A stretch of 64,000 nucleotides of DNA from Herbiconiux oxytropis (GTDB taxonomy: Bacteria > Actinomycetota > Actinomycetes > Actinomycetales > Microbacteriaceae), in contig NZ_JANLCK010000004.1 of NCBI RefSeq assembly GCF_024979315.1, positions 186,001-250,000 on the forward strand. The letters are read 5' to 3'. A program made the position numbers and the translations under genes. The notes under the pieces were generated by a model that was not told where the DNA came from, made no database searches, and saw only the letters and a list, made by a program, of their open reading frames with translations. Shown here one piece after another: positions 8,409 to 17,965 of the stretch (the stretch's first letter is position 1; each line of letters begins with the position of its first letter).

Positions 8409-8894
8409 GTGAGTGACAAGACGGGGACCGACCGGGTACGCGAGCACGCCGATCAGCTGGGGCTGGAGGTGGAGATCGTGGAGCGCCCGCAGGCCGGTTC
8501 GCTGCAGGAGGCGGCGGAACTCCTGGGCCTTTTGCCCTCGGGCATTCTCAAGAGCCTCGTCGTGAAGCGCCACGACGGCGACTTCCTGTTCGCCCTCATC
8601 CCGGGAGACCGGCAGATCAGCTGGCCGAAACTGCGCTCCCTCGTGGGCGTCAACCGCCTGGCCATGCCGCACCAGGACGTCGCGCTCGAGGCCACGGGCT
8701 ACGAGCGGGGCACGATCACCCCGCTCGGCAGCACGACCGCATGGCCGGTCTACCTCGACGAGTCGTTCCGCGGCCGCCGGGTGGCGATGGGCGCGGGAGC
8801 GCACGGCCACAGCGCGTTCGTCGAGGCGGATGCCCTCGCGGCGGCCATGGACGCCACGGTCGCCGACATCTCGGAGCCGGTCACTCCGCGCTGA
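8409..8894 (+). CDS. YbaK/EbsC-type aminoacyl-tRNA deacylase
   Basis: A protein of about 161 residues of the YbaK/EbsC family, which hydrolyses mischarged tRNA (typically Cys-tRNA-Pro). The family pattern 'SGILKSLVVK' and 'LVGVNRLAMP', followed by the C-terminal 'GSTTAWPVYLDESF', is seen. The start is uncertain. The GTG at 8409 gives the normal length but has an AGGA only 1 nt upstream. A GTG at 8355 would add 18 residues and has a GAGG sequence at better spacing. The 3' end overlaps the opposing 55-residue ORF by 14 bp. Confidence 0.85.
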   Translation: MSDKTGTDRVREHADQLGLEVEIVERPQAGSLQEAAELLGLLPSGILKSLVVKRHDGDFLFALIPGDRQISWPKLRSLVGVNRLAMPHQDVALEATGYERGTITPLGSTTAWPVYLDESFRGRRVAMGAGAHGHSAFVEADALAAAMDATVADISEPVTPR

Positions 8895-9048
8895 CTCCGG
8901 CGTGCTCGGGGGTCTGGAAGTCGGCCTCCGTGGTGCCTGAGTCAGCTGCGGGCTCCGTGGTGCCTGAGACAGCTGCGGCCCCCGGGATGGCGCAGCTGTC
9001 GCCCTCGCAGTTCATGCCCGCGCCGCCGACCATCGTGAGCCCGGTCAT
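8881..9048 (-). CDS. Small 55-residue ORF with CxxxxC, coupled to DsbA-like gene
   Basis: The ORF begins with an ATG that overlaps the stop of the DsbA-family gene (ATGA, 9045-9048), so it should be translated by coupling. The product starts MTGLTMVGGAGMNCEGDSC and has a CEGDSC (CX4C) motif. The remainder is Ala/Thr/Glu-rich, including two tandem 9-residue copies (AAVSGTTEP, AADSGTTEA). I do not recognise the family. The link with a thiol oxidoreductase and the paired cysteines suggest a redox or metal role, but this is inference. It overlaps the convergent YbaK-type gene by 14 bp. Confidence 0.65.
   Translation of the reverse strand: MTGLTMVGGAGMNCEGDSCAIPGAAAVSGTTEPAADSGTTEADFQTPEHAGVSAE
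8926..8979. repeat. 27-bp tandem repeat, two copies
   Basis: Two adjacent 27-bp units (8926-8952 and 8953-8979) differ at only two positions. They lie inside the 55-residue ORF and keep its reading frame, adding 9 residues per unit. Confidence 0.9.
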
Positions 9049-9716
9049 GCCCCCACCTCGGTGCGCTCGCCCGCGACCTGCTCGAGCACCTGCACGAATG
9101 CGGCGGCCTCCTGGGCTCCCGAGATGCCGTAGCGCCCGTCGATCACGAAGAACGGCACACCCTGGATGCCGTAGGCCTGGGCCTGCCGCTGGTCGGCGTG
9201 CACGTCCTCGAGGAACTCGTCCGAGTTCAGCGACCGCAGCACGTCCTCCCGGTCGAGCCCGATCTCGGCGGCCAGATCGGCGAGGTCCTCCACCCGGCCC
9301 ACGTGCCGGCCGTCGACGAAGTACGCCTTGAGGAGGCGCTCCTTCGCGGCCAGCTGCACGCCGTGCGCTTTGGCGTAGTGGATGAGCTGGTGCGCCTTCA
9401 CCGTGTTGGTGTGCTTGACCTCGTCGAAGTCGTAGTCGAGTCCGACGGACGCGGCGATGCCCGTGACGCGCTCGAGCATCTGGGTGACCTGCTCCACCGG
9501 CATGCCCTTCCGCGCGGCGAGGTAGTCGGTGGTCGAGCCGTCGAAGTCGACCGGTGTGTCCGGAGAGAGCTCGAAGCTGTGGTACTCGATCTCGACCGGC
9601 AGGGCGTCGACGCCGGCGGAGTACTCCTCGAGCCCGTGCTCGAGCTTGCGCTTGCCGATGTAGCACCAGGGGCAGGCGATGTCGGACCAAATGTCGATCT
9701 TGATGGAATCACTCAC
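9045..9716 (-). CDS. DsbA family oxidoreductase (FrnE-like)
   Basis: A 223-residue thioredoxin-fold protein of the DsbA/FrnE family. The active site IACPWCYIG (CPWC) follows the first strand. The cis-Pro segment 'GIQGVPFFVIDGRYGISGAQ' is near residues 170-190. It has no signal peptide, so it is probably a cytoplasmic disulfide oxidoreductase or isomerase. The GTG at 9716 gives VSDSIKIDIWSDI, the expected N-terminus. The stop overlaps the small cysteine ORF downstream. It lies 52 bp downstream of uppS on the same strand. Confidence 0.9.
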   Translation of the reverse strand: MSDSIKIDIWSDIACPWCYIGKRKLEHGLEEYSAGVDALPVEIEYHSFELSPDTPVDFDGSTTDYLAARKGMPVEQVTQMLERVTGIAASVGLDYDFDEVKHTNTVKAHQLIHYAKAHGVQLAAKERLLKAYFVDGRHVGRVEDLADLAAEIGLDREDVLRSLNSDEFLEDVHADQRQAQAYGIQGVPFFVIDGRYGISGAQEAAAFVQVLEQVAGERTEVGA

Positions 9717-9768
9717 GACAGACCCAACGCGCGAGGCGGCATCCCCATTCCTCGCCGGCCGCCAGCCG

Positions 9769-10584
9769 TCAACCGTCGGTCTTCGGCGCGTCGACCGCGC
9801 CGCCGAAGCGGCGGTTGCGGCCGGCGTAGTGCTCGATGGCCTGCCAGAGGTCGACACGGCTGAAGTCGGGCCAGAGGCGATCGAGGAACACCATCTCGGC
9901 GTAGGCCGACTGCCACGGCAGGAAGTTGGAGGTGCGCTGCTCCCCCGAGCTCCGCACGAAGAGGTCGACATCGGGCAGGTCGGGCACGTAGAGGTGCTTC
10001 TGGATCAGCTTCTCGGACACGGCAGAGGGCCGGATGCGGCCGGCGGCCACGTCGTCGGCGATCGCGCGCACGGCATCCGCGATCTCGGTGCGGCCGCCGT
10101 AGTTGACGCACATCGTGAGGGTGAGGGTGCTGTTGTGGGCCGTCATGCGCTCGGCGAGCTGCAGCTCGTTGATGACGCTCGCCCAGAGCCTCGGCTTGCG
10201 GCCGGCCCAGCGGATGCGCACACCCCATTCGTTCAGCTGGTCGCGCCGGCGGTGCAGCACCTCGCGGTTGAAGCCCATCAGGAAGCGCACCTCCTCGGGC
10301 GAACGCTTCCAGTTCTCGGTGGAGAAGGCGTAGACGCTCACGTGCTGCACACCGATCTGGATTGCGCCTGCCACGACGTCCAGGAGCGCCGCCTCGCCGG
10401 CCCGGTGACCCTCGATGCGGGTGAGGCCGCGATGGTTGGCCCACCGGCCGTTGCCGTCCATGACGATCGCCACGTGCTCGGGCACCGAGGCGAGGGGCAC
10501 GGCCGGCGGCTGGAGGCCGGTCCAGTCGAGTGCGCGGAACGGCTCGGCAGGCGGCGGGGACTTGCGGACTCGGCTCACGGACAC
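9769..10584 (-). CDS. uppS: Isoprenyl transferase (undecaprenyl diphosphate synthase family)
   Basis: A 271-residue cis-prenyltransferase that makes polyprenyl diphosphate carriers for cell-wall synthesis. The motif '[11 protein letters not shown]' with its catalytic Asp, 'GHRAGEAAL', '[10 protein letters not shown]', and the C-terminal '[19 protein letters not shown]' are all in place. Start is GTG with GAAAGA upstream. It follows recO by 22 bp, the common actinobacterial recO-uppS pair. Chain length of the product cannot be decided from sequence. Confidence 0.95.
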   Translation of the reverse strand: MSVSRVRKSPPPAEPFRALDWTGLQPPAVPLASVPEHVAIVMDGNGRWANHRGLTRIEGHRAGEAALLDVVAGAIQIGVQHVSVYAFSTENWKRSPEEVRFLMGFNREVLHRRRDQLNEWGVRIRWAGRKPRLWASVINELQLAERMTAHNSTLTLTMCVNYGGRTEIADAVRAIADDVAAGRIRPSAVSEKLIQKHLYVPDLPDVDLFVRSSGEQRTSNFLPWQSAYAEMVFLDRLWPDFSRVDLWQAIEHYAGRNRRFGGAVDAPKTDG

Positions 10585-10606
10585 TCTTTCGCCATCGGGG
10601 GCACGG

Positions 10607-11374
10607 TCAGGAGACCGGCCGGGCGGCGCGGGGCCGGTGGTCCGGGCCCTCGATCCGCTCGACGTGCTCGAGCGAGCGGAGACCGCGCTCGAGGTGCCAC
10701 TGGGTGTACGCCGACACGATACCGCTCGCGCGTGCGCGGGTGCCGGGAGCGGCCGCGTCGACCACCGCCCAGTCGCCCGTGAGGAGCGCGGCGAGCAGCT
10801 CGAGGGTGCCCGGATCGAGCCGAGGGGTGCCGGGAGGCGCCACCTGGTCGCTCACGACGCCGCCGAGCTGCACCACGAACGCCGAGTGCGGCCCCGCCTC
10901 GCCCGTGACGGCGCAGTCGTGGAAGCTCGGGGCCCAGCCCGCCATCGAGAGCGCCCGCAGCAGGTAGGAGTCGAGGGTCGACGTGACGCCGTGCTCGCGC
11001 CGGGCGAGCGAGCGGAGCGCCCCGACCAGCAGCAGGTACTGCTGCAGCGAGGGCTCGTGCTCGGTGACCTTGTCGGCCGTCTCCACCATGGCGCTGGCTG
11101 CCGTGTAGCTCGCGTAGTCGGCGGTGATCTCGGCGCCGTACGAACCGATGGTCACGGCCTGGGTGATGCTGTCGAGCGAGCGGCCCTCGTAGAACTGCAC
11201 GTCGGCCACCATGAACGGCTCGAGCCGCGCCCCGAACTTCGAGGCGGTGCGCCGCACCCCGCGCGCGACGGCGCGCACCTTGCCGTGCTGCCGCGTCAGG
11301 AGCGTGACGATCCGGTCGGCCTCACCCAGCTTGTGGGTGCGCAGCACGACGGCTTCATCTCGGTAAACGGGCAC
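10607..11374 (-). CDS. recO: DNA repair protein RecO
   Basis: A 255-residue RecO, which helps load RecA in RecFOR-type recombinational repair. The N-terminal OB-fold segment '[21 protein letters not shown]' and '[24 protein letters not shown]' are characteristic. The central domain lacks obvious zinc cysteines, which is common in actinobacteria. The GTG at 11374 is the family start. A GATACT box lies 6 nt upstream and a GAGGAG lies farther away, so a leaderless start is possible. It is followed by uppS. Confidence 0.93.
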   Translation of the reverse strand: MPVYRDEAVVLRTHKLGEADRIVTLLTRQHGKVRAVARGVRRTASKFGARLEPFMVADVQFYEGRSLDSITQAVTIGSYGAEITADYASYTAASAMVETADKVTEHEPSLQQYLLLVGALRSLARREHGVTSTLDSYLLRALSMAGWAPSFHDCAVTGEAGPHSAFVVQLGGVVSDQVAPPGTPRLDPGTLELLAALLTGDWAVVDAAAPGTRARASGIVSAYTQWHLERGLRSLEHVERIEGPDHRPRAARPVS

Positions 11375-11380
11375 CCGTCC

Positions 11381-11386
11381 AGTATC
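11381..11386 (-). promoter_or_regulatory. Possible -10 box of recO (GATACT, 6 nt)
   Basis: GATACT on the minus strand ends 6 nt before the recO GTG. It has A2 and T6 of the consensus and the same spacing as other leaderless candidates here. Confidence 0.4.
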
Positions 11387-11402
11387 GCTCCTCGGCTCCC
11401 GC

Positions 11403-11942
11403 TCAGCGCAGCGCCCCGCGCAGAGAGCCCACCGTCTGCACACCGGGATCGCCGATGAGGCACGAAACACGGCGATCACCCAACATCCAGGAGTTCGCAG
11501 TGGGATGAAAGGTCATCAGGTCGAGCACCGAGTCATCGAAAGCGAGGCCGACGAACTCCGCATAGGGCCCCTTGCAGGCTTCCTCTGCTTCCGTCTTCGT
11601 GCCGATCAGATCGAATTCCGCCGATGTCAGCTCGAGGCTCGCAAAGACCTCGAAGTCGTGTGGTGCCCCGCAGTCCACCTTCGGAACATCTTCGACGAAC
11701 AGATGACCGTCGTCGTTCAAGCACTCCCCGACGTCGAGCGAGAAAACGCTCTCGGTCGACGTCTCGGTCGACGGCGGCGCAGTCGCCTCAGGCATGGCCG
11801 TGTCGGCTGGCGTGGACACAGAAGACGGCGTTGTCTGCGTGGCACCACCGGGCGGTGCGGTCGGATCCGAACACGCTGCGAGACTGCCGGCGACCAAGAC
11901 GAGACTGAGGACGTTGATGACCAGGAAACGAGATGCTGACAT
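11403..11942 (-). CDS. Septum-formation-like lipoprotein
   Basis: A 179-residue predicted lipoprotein. A hydrophobic signal segment (about residues 6-22) ends in the lipobox LAAC with Cys24. A Thr/Ser/Pro-rich linker to about residue 65 follows, then a C-terminal domain with 'DVGECLNDD', '[13 protein letters not shown]' and '[12 protein letters not shown]'. That arrangement resembles the actinobacterial septum-formation domain, and its paired cysteines probably form disulfides outside the membrane. The function is unknown beyond the family. The base composition is visibly lower in G+C than its neighbours. A TATACT box lies 6 nt from the ATG. Confidence 0.85.
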   Translation of the reverse strand: MSASRFLVINVLSLVLVAGSLAACSDPTAPPGGATQTTPSSVSTPADTAMPEATAPPSTETSTESVFSLDVGECLNDDGHLFVEDVPKVDCGAPHDFEVFASLELTSAEFDLIGTKTEAEEACKGPYAEFVGLAFDDSVLDLMTFHPTANSWMLGDRRVSCLIGDPGVQTVGSLRGALR

Positions 11943-11948
11943 TTCCTC

Positions 11949-11954
11949 AGTATA
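11949..11954 (-). promoter_or_regulatory. -10 box of the lipoprotein gene (TATACT, 6 nt)
   Basis: A near-consensus TATACT on the minus strand ends 6 nt before the ATG. GAGGA overlaps the spacer but is too close to act as a ribosome site, which favours a leaderless mRNA. Confidence 0.65.
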
Positions 11955-11966
11955 TCAAGATGTCGC

Positions 11967-12638
11967 TCAGAGAGCTTCGAGGGCCCGCCCGAGCTGCAGC
12001 GCGCCGAGGATGACGAAGAGCACCATCATGATGAGGCTGTTGTGCCGGATCAGCGCCGCCTTCGCCGAGGCGAGGCCGCTCGAGACGGTGCTCGAGTGCG
12101 AGGCCCCCACGACGGAGAGCACGATCAGGCCGAGGCACGACAGAAGTGCGAAGACCGCGGAGGCCACGACCACGAGCGGCCACTCGAGATCGGCCGTGCC
12201 GATGGCGGCGCCCGCGGCGATCGCGACCGGCACGTTCTTGATGTTCGCCACGCCGAGGAGCACCCCGAGCCCGGCCGCCTTGACCACGCCGAACGAGTCC
12301 ATCGCCGCGAGCCACTTCGGCTCGGCGGGGGTGGCGCCCTTCCGGGGCCGCTTCTTCCAGCTGCGGTAGGCGAGGTAGAAGAACAGCGCCGCGAAGGCGA
12401 AGCCGATCACGATGTGGAACAGCTGCGCGAAGAACGAGTCGTTCTGGGTGGTGCCCTTCGATCCCGAGGCGAGGCCGAGCGTGAGCGCGAAGAAGGCCAC
12501 GGCGAACGCTGCCGTGAAAGCGACGGCGTTCGCCCGGCCCTTCGGCCCGAGCAGCAGCGTGATCACGGCCACGAGCGGCATCGGCGAGATGATCACCGCG
12601 AAGGCGAGCGGGAGGATCTCCCCGAGCACTGTCAGCAT
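11967..12638 (-). CDS. GAP family (LysE-like) membrane transporter
   Basis: A 223-residue membrane protein with about six hydrophobic segments. It resembles the GAP/Sap family of actinobacterial LysE-type transporters. Visible family features are the N-terminal 'LPLAFAVIISPMPLVAVITLLL', a charged cytoplasmic loop 'RSWKKRPRKGATP' near the middle, and 'LGVANIKNVPVAIAAGAAIG'. Substrate is unknown; relatives are linked with glycopeptidolipid/sulfolipid or amino acid export. A TAGCAT box lies 6 nt upstream of the ATG, so it is probably transcribed on its own and leaderless. Confidence 0.82.
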   Translation of the reverse strand: MLTVLGEILPLAFAVIISPMPLVAVITLLLGPKGRANAVAFTAAFAVAFFALTLGLASGSKGTTQNDSFFAQLFHIVIGFAFAALFFYLAYRSWKKRPRKGATPAEPKWLAAMDSFGVVKAAGLGVLLGVANIKNVPVAIAAGAAIGTADLEWPLVVVASAVFALLSCLGLIVLSVVGASHSSTVSSGLASAKAALIRHNSLIMMVLFVILGALQLGRALEAL

Positions 12639-12644
12639 GCGCTC

Positions 12645-12650
12645 ATGCTA
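12645..12650 (-). promoter_or_regulatory. -10 box of the GAP-family gene (TAGCAT, 6 nt)
   Basis: TAGCAT on the minus strand ends 6 nt before the ATG at 12638. No Shine-Dalgarno is present. Confidence 0.6.
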
Positions 12651-12676
12651 GTGCCCGGGGAGAACGTCCCGCGGGG

Positions 12677-14513
<1,837 letters not shown>

Positions 14514-14529
<16 letters not shown>

Positions 14530-14558
14530 CAGCTAAGAAGGAACAGACCGAAAAGCAC
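14514..14558 (-). CDS. leuA leader peptide (14 residues, four Leu)
   Basis: A short ORF starting with GTG and ending in TAG encodes M-L-F-G-L-F-L-L-S-C-R-D-E-S. Four of the first eight codons are Leu: CTT, CTG, CTT, CTT. CTT is a rare Leu codon in this G+C-rich genome. Its last sense codons form the 5' arm of the leuA leader hairpin. There is no Shine-Dalgarno, but a TAGCCT -10 box lies 6 nt upstream, so the mRNA probably begins at or beside this GTG. This is the layout of a leucine attenuation-type leader. Confidence 0.8.
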
Positions 14559-14564
14559 GAGATC

Positions 14565-14570
14565 AGGCTA
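14565..14570 (-). promoter_or_regulatory. -10 box of leuA leader transcript (TAGCCT, 6 nt)
   Basis: TAGCCT on the minus strand ends 6 nt before the GTG of the leader peptide. It predicts that the leuA mRNA starts at the leader ORF. Confidence 0.65.
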
Positions 14571-14644
14571 GCACGGCAGGTCCGGCGCCCGCGTGCCTGC
14601 GGGCCGCGCGGCCCGAGCTCCAGCGGAATCCCGGCCGGGACGCC

Positions 14645-14650
14645 TAGTCT
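14645..14650 (+). promoter_or_regulatory. Probable -10 box of the osmC-like gene (TAGTCT)
   Basis: TAGTCT lies 24 nt upstream of the ATG at 14675. This leaves room for a short leader that contains the strong CAGGAGG ribosome site. It is divergent from the leuA promoter. Confidence 0.45.
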
Positions 14651-14674
14651 GGAGCCACCGACAGGAGGCACGAC

Positions 14675-15109
14675 ATGGCTGTGACCAGCGAAGCGACCAC
14701 CGTCTGGCACGGTGACCTGACCAGCGGGGCGGGGACCGTGACCCTCGACAGCTCCGGCGCCGCGAGCATGGCGGTGAACTGGAGAGCGCGGAGTGAGGGC
14801 GTCGCCGGCGACGCCGCCGTCTCGACCCCCGAGGAGCTCCTCGGCGCCGCGCACGCCTCGTGTTTCTCGATGGCCTTCGCGAACGCCTTGGCCGAGGCCG
14901 GCACTCCCCCGGAGTCGCTGCAGACCACCGCCGCCGTCACCTTCGACGTCGCCTCGGGCATCACCGGCAGCCACCTCCTCGTGAGCGCGATCGTGCCCGG
15001 GATCGACGAGGCCGCGTTCCAGCGGATCGCCGAGGAGGCCAAGGCAGGCTGCCCGGTCTCGCGAGCCCTCGCCGGTGTCCCGATCACCCTGGAAGCGAGC
15101 CTGGCATGA
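14675..15109 (+). CDS. OsmC/Ohr family peroxide reductase
   Basis: A 144-residue OsmC-family protein. The two conserved redox cysteines are C63 (in AAHASCFSMAF) and C126 (in AGCPVSRAL). They reduce organic or inorganic peroxides in this family. The N-terminal 'TTVWHGDLTSGAGTV' resembles the OsmC subgroup rather than Ohr. A good CAGGAGG ribosome site is placed 8 nt before the ATG. Its stop overlaps the next gene's ATG (ATGA), so the two are coupled. Electron donor and exact substrate are unknown. Confidence 0.92.
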   Translation: MAVTSEATTVWHGDLTSGAGTVTLDSSGAASMAVNWRARSEGVAGDAAVSTPEELLGAAHASCFSMAFANALAEAGTPPESLQTTAAVTFDVASGITGSHLLVSAIVPGIDEAAFQRIAEEAKAGCPVSRALAGVPITLEASLA

Positions 15110-15993
15110 CGAAGACCGTCCTGATCGCCGGTGGCTCCGGCTTCATCGGCACCGAGCTCGCCCGGCAGCTCGAGGCCGAAGGACACACCCCGCTCATCCT
15201 CGTGCGCCGGCCCGCGCGCACCGCCACCGAGCGCAGCTGGGATCCCGAGGCGGGCTGGATCAAGACCTCGATCATCGACGGCGTCGACGCCGTCGTCAAT
15301 CTCTCCGGGGCGTCGATCTCGCGACTGCCGTGGACGCTGCCGTACAAGCGCGAGATCCTGCAGTCGCGGCTCCAGGCCACGGGCACCCTCGCCGAGGCGA
15401 TCCGGCGTTCCGACTCCCCGCCCGCCGTGTTCCTGAGCGGCTCCGCCGTCGGCTTCTACGGCGACCGCCCCGGTGAGACCCTCACCGAGTCCTCCTCTCA
15501 AGGCACCGGATTCCTCGCGAAGGTCACCGACTCCTGGGAGCGCGCCGCCGCCCCGGCGGCGGAGGCGACCAGGGTCGTGACGATGCGCACAGGCCTCGTG
15601 ATCGGCAAGGGCGGTGGGGCACTCAAGCCGCTGGCCCTGATCGCCAAGGCGGGTCTCGCCGGCCCCCTCGGCTCCGGAGAGCAGATCTGGCCGTGGGTCA
15701 GCCTCCGCGACGAGGCAGCCGCCGTCCGGCACCTGCTCGACTCCTCGCTCGAGGGCCCGGTGAACCTCGTGGGGCCCCGGCCCGTGGCCGCCGCCGTGGT
15801 CGTGCGTGAGCTCACCGAGAAACTCGGCAAGCCGTACTGGCTGCCGGCTCCCGCGTGGGCGCTCAAGGCGGCGCTGGCCGACGCCGGCCGCGACCTGCTG
15901 CTCGCCGATCAGGACGTCTCGAGCCAGAAGCTCATGGCCGACGGCTTCGAGTTCGCCGACGGCACGATCGGTTCGGCGCTCGAACAGCTCTGA
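15106..15993 (+). CDS. TIGR01777-type epimerase/SDR
   Basis: A 295-residue extended short-chain dehydrogenase-like protein of the YfcH/TIGR01777 type. The NAD(P)-binding 'LIAGGSGFIGTELARQL' is at the N-terminus. 'VVNLSGASI', 'FLSGSAVGFYGDR' and the C-terminal 'LPAPAWALKAAL' are family features. The biochemical role of this family is not established, although homologues are sometimes named as cell-division inhibitors. It is coupled to the osmC-like gene through a 4-bp overlap, hinting at a shared stress response. Confidence 0.88.
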   Translation: MTKTVLIAGGSGFIGTELARQLEAEGHTPLILVRRPARTATERSWDPEAGWIKTSIIDGVDAVVNLSGASISRLPWTLPYKREILQSRLQATGTLAEAIRRSDSPPAVFLSGSAVGFYGDRPGETLTESSSQGTGFLAKVTDSWERAAAPAAEATRVVTMRTGLVIGKGGGALKPLALIAKAGLAGPLGSGEQIWPWVSLRDEAAAVRHLLDSSLEGPVNLVGPRPVAAAVVVRELTEKLGKPYWLPAPAWALKAALADAGRDLLLADQDVSSQKLMADGFEFADGTIGSALEQL

Positions 15994-16018
15994 TTCCCCT
16001 CCGGGCCTCAGCCGAGCA

Positions 16019-16471
16019 TCAGCTCCGGGCCCTTGGCGTGCGCTCGAGGGCGATGGCGGTGCGGAGCGCCTGACGGGCGCGCCTCCGATCGCCCGAGGCA
16101 TCGTAGGCGAGGCCGAGCCTGAACCAGGCGCGCCAGTCGGTCTCGTCCTTCTCCACGGCGTCCCGATAGAGCCCGAACGAGGCGTCGGCCGCGTCGCGCT
16201 CGGGGCGACCGCTCGCCCGCCTGGGCAGGTCGTCGACCGGAAGCTCGCCCTCGCGGTCCAGCTGCTCCACGAGCCGCTGGGTGCGGGCACCGAACATGAG
16301 TTCGCGCACGAGCGCCCACGCGCCGATGATCGGCAGCACGATGAGCGCCACCCCGATGACGATGCCGATCGGTTCGCCCGTGAGCACGAAGAGCACGGCC
16401 CGCTGAGCGACCAGCACGAGGTAGATCGCCAGAAGCACGGCCGTCAGGAGTGCGGCGACACGCCCCTTCAC
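16019..16471 (-). CDS. Membrane protein with TPR-like C-terminus
   Basis: A 150-residue protein with two hydrophobic segments near residues 5-23 and 34-56. A charged linker follows, then a C-terminal helical pair 'DWRAWFRLGLAYDASGDRRRARQALRTAIAL' (about residues 115-143) that matches the tetratricopeptide pattern. Function is unknown, but a protein-protein scaffold at the membrane is plausible. The start overlaps the dapB stop by 4 bp, so it is translationally coupled to dapB. Confidence 0.8.
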   Translation of the reverse strand: MKGRVAALLTAVLLAIYLVLVAQRAVLFVLTGEPIGIVIGVALIVLPIIGAWALVRELMFGARTQRLVEQLDREGELPVDDLPRRASGRPERDAADASFGLYRDAVEKDETDWRAWFRLGLAYDASGDRRRARQALRTAIALERTPRARS

Positions 16472-17310
16472 GGGTTCACGCTGGTGGCACCGGCGGCCTG
16501 CCCCGAGACGTTCTCGGGACCGGTCGCCGGACCGGCACCGTCGGCCACGGCGCCCTCTCCCGTCGGCGCAACCCCGCGACCGTCGAGATCGATGAGCTTG
16601 TCGAGCCCCACGACGACTCCCCGCGCCGAGACCGCGGCTCGGAGCGCCACACCGATCCCCGTGGCGTAGGCCGTGGGCGAGATGGTCTCGTGCGTGATGG
16701 TCAGCACCTCCCCCGTGCCGCCGAACACGACGTCCTGCTTCGCGACGACCCCGGCGAGCCGCAGGCTGTGGATCGGTATGCTCGCGACCTGCTGCCCGCG
16801 GGCCCGCTGGTCGGTATGTGGAGCGGAGACCGGTCCGATGGCTGCTCGCGCATCGCCCATCAGCTCGGCGGTGCGCACGGCGGTGCCGGAGGGCGAGTCG
16901 ACCTTCGTGGACGCGTGGGCCTCGATGATCTCGATCGAGTCGTAGAAGCGGGCGGCCATTGCGGCGAAGGAGGTGGCGAGCACCGAGCCGAGCGAGAAGT
17001 TGGGCACCACGACGACTCCGGATGCCGGGGGGTCGCCGAGCAGGCGACGAAGCCCCTTGAGACGGTCGGCCGACCAGCCCGAGGTGCCCACGAGCACCTG
17101 GCGGCCGTTCGCGACGGCGAACTCGACGACCTTCTGGCTGACGCCGGGCACGGTCACATCGACCACGAGTTCGGCAGCGAGCATCTCCTCGAGTGGGCTG
17201 CGGGAATCCAGCGACGCCACGAGCTCGAACTCGGCCGAGTCCTCCACGATGTCGGCGATAAGCCGCCCCAGCTTGCCCGTTGCGCCGACGACGGCGACCT
17301 TCGTAGTCAT
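16468..17310 (-). CDS. dapB: 4-hydroxy-tetrahydrodipicolinate reductase
   Basis: A 280-residue DapB of the diaminopimelate/lysine pathway. The nucleotide fold 'KVAVVGATGKLGRLI' is N-terminal, and 'EAHASTKVDSPSGTA' carries the catalytic Lys. The usual actinobacterial enzyme has about 245-250 residues. Here about 33 extra residues, rich in Gly/Ala/Pro, follow the normal end (VVGLDKLIDLDGRG). A TAGATT box lies 6 nt before the ATG, indicating a leaderless mRNA. It is coupled to the downstream membrane protein. Confidence 0.94.
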   Translation of the reverse strand: MTTKVAVVGATGKLGRLIADIVEDSAEFELVASLDSRSPLEEMLAAELVVDVTVPGVSQKVVEFAVANGRQVLVGTSGWSADRLKGLRRLLGDPPASGVVVVPNFSLGSVLATSFAAMAARFYDSIEIIEAHASTKVDSPSGTAVRTAELMGDARAAIGPVSAPHTDQRARGQQVASIPIHSLRLAGVVAKQDVVFGGTGEVLTITHETISPTAYATGIGVALRAAVSARGVVVGLDKLIDLDGRGVAPTGEGAVADGAGPATGPENVSGQAAGATSVNP

Positions 17311-17316
17311 GCCACC

Positions 17317-17322
17317 AATCTA
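17317..17322 (-). promoter_or_regulatory. -10 box of dapB (TAGATT, 6 nt)
   Basis: TAGATT on the minus strand ends 6 nt before the dapB ATG. No Shine-Dalgarno is present. Confidence 0.65.
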
Positions 17323-17362
17323 CCCGGCGGGCGTGAACGACCGCCCGGATCGGCGGGTGCGC

Positions 17363-17965
17363 TCAATAGGGCTGGGGGTCGTTCATGCCCGTGCGCAGCT
17401 CGACCGGCAGGTGACCGAGGTCGTTGTAGGCCACGAGCTCCGGCAGGCGCCCCGACTTGAAGCGGATGATCGTGAGCCCGCCGTGCGCCTGGTTGAGCCC
17501 CGCCCAGCGCCACTCCGGCGCATCCATCGCCTCGCGCACGAACCAGGCGATCACGAAGTTGTGGGTGATCAGCAGGTCGTGCGTGGTCTCGCGCGCCGGA
17601 GTCAGGAACTCGGCCACGGCATCCGACATCTGCGCCTGCCCGGCCTCGAGCTCGGCCTCGGTGACGGAGTTGAAGAAGGCCTCGAAGGCGTGCGGCATCT
17701 GCGGCGAGTAGCCGGAGGGCACGCAGTCGAACAGCAGCGCGCTCGGCTGCGGATCGAGCGCCGGCAGGTGCTCGGACATGATGTGCGCGGTCTGCTCTGC
17801 CCGCTGAAGAGGCGAGTGCCAGACGTTGTCGAAGGGAACGCCGCCGAGCCGGTCGGCGATCAGCCGGGACTGGCGCTGACCGCGGGGCGAGAGCGGGCCG
17901 TCGGCCACGCCGTGCTCGGCGTCGAGCTGCTCGCCGTGCCGCACGAGGTAGAGGGTGTGCGCCAT
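17363..17965 (-). CDS. Histidine phosphatase family protein
   Basis: A 200-residue phosphoglycerate mutase-like phosphatase. The phospho-acceptor motif VRHGE is at residues 8-12, with His10. The second His is in 'LLITHNFVIAW'. 'SPLQRAEQTA' supplies the basic residue. The specific substrate is unknown. The ATG shares one base with the stop of the upstream M16 peptidase gene, so the two are coupled. The longer open frame upstream is a shadow of the peptidase gene. Confidence 0.92.
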   Translation of the reverse strand: MAHTLYLVRHGEQLDAEHGVADGPLSPRGQRQSRLIADRLGGVPFDNVWHSPLQRAEQTAHIMSEHLPALDPQPSALLFDCVPSGYSPQMPHAFEAFFNSVTEAELEAGQAQMSDAVAEFLTPARETTHDLLITHNFVIAWFVREAMDAPEWRWAGLNQAHGGLTIIRFKSGRLPELVAYNDLGHLPVELRTGMNDPQPY

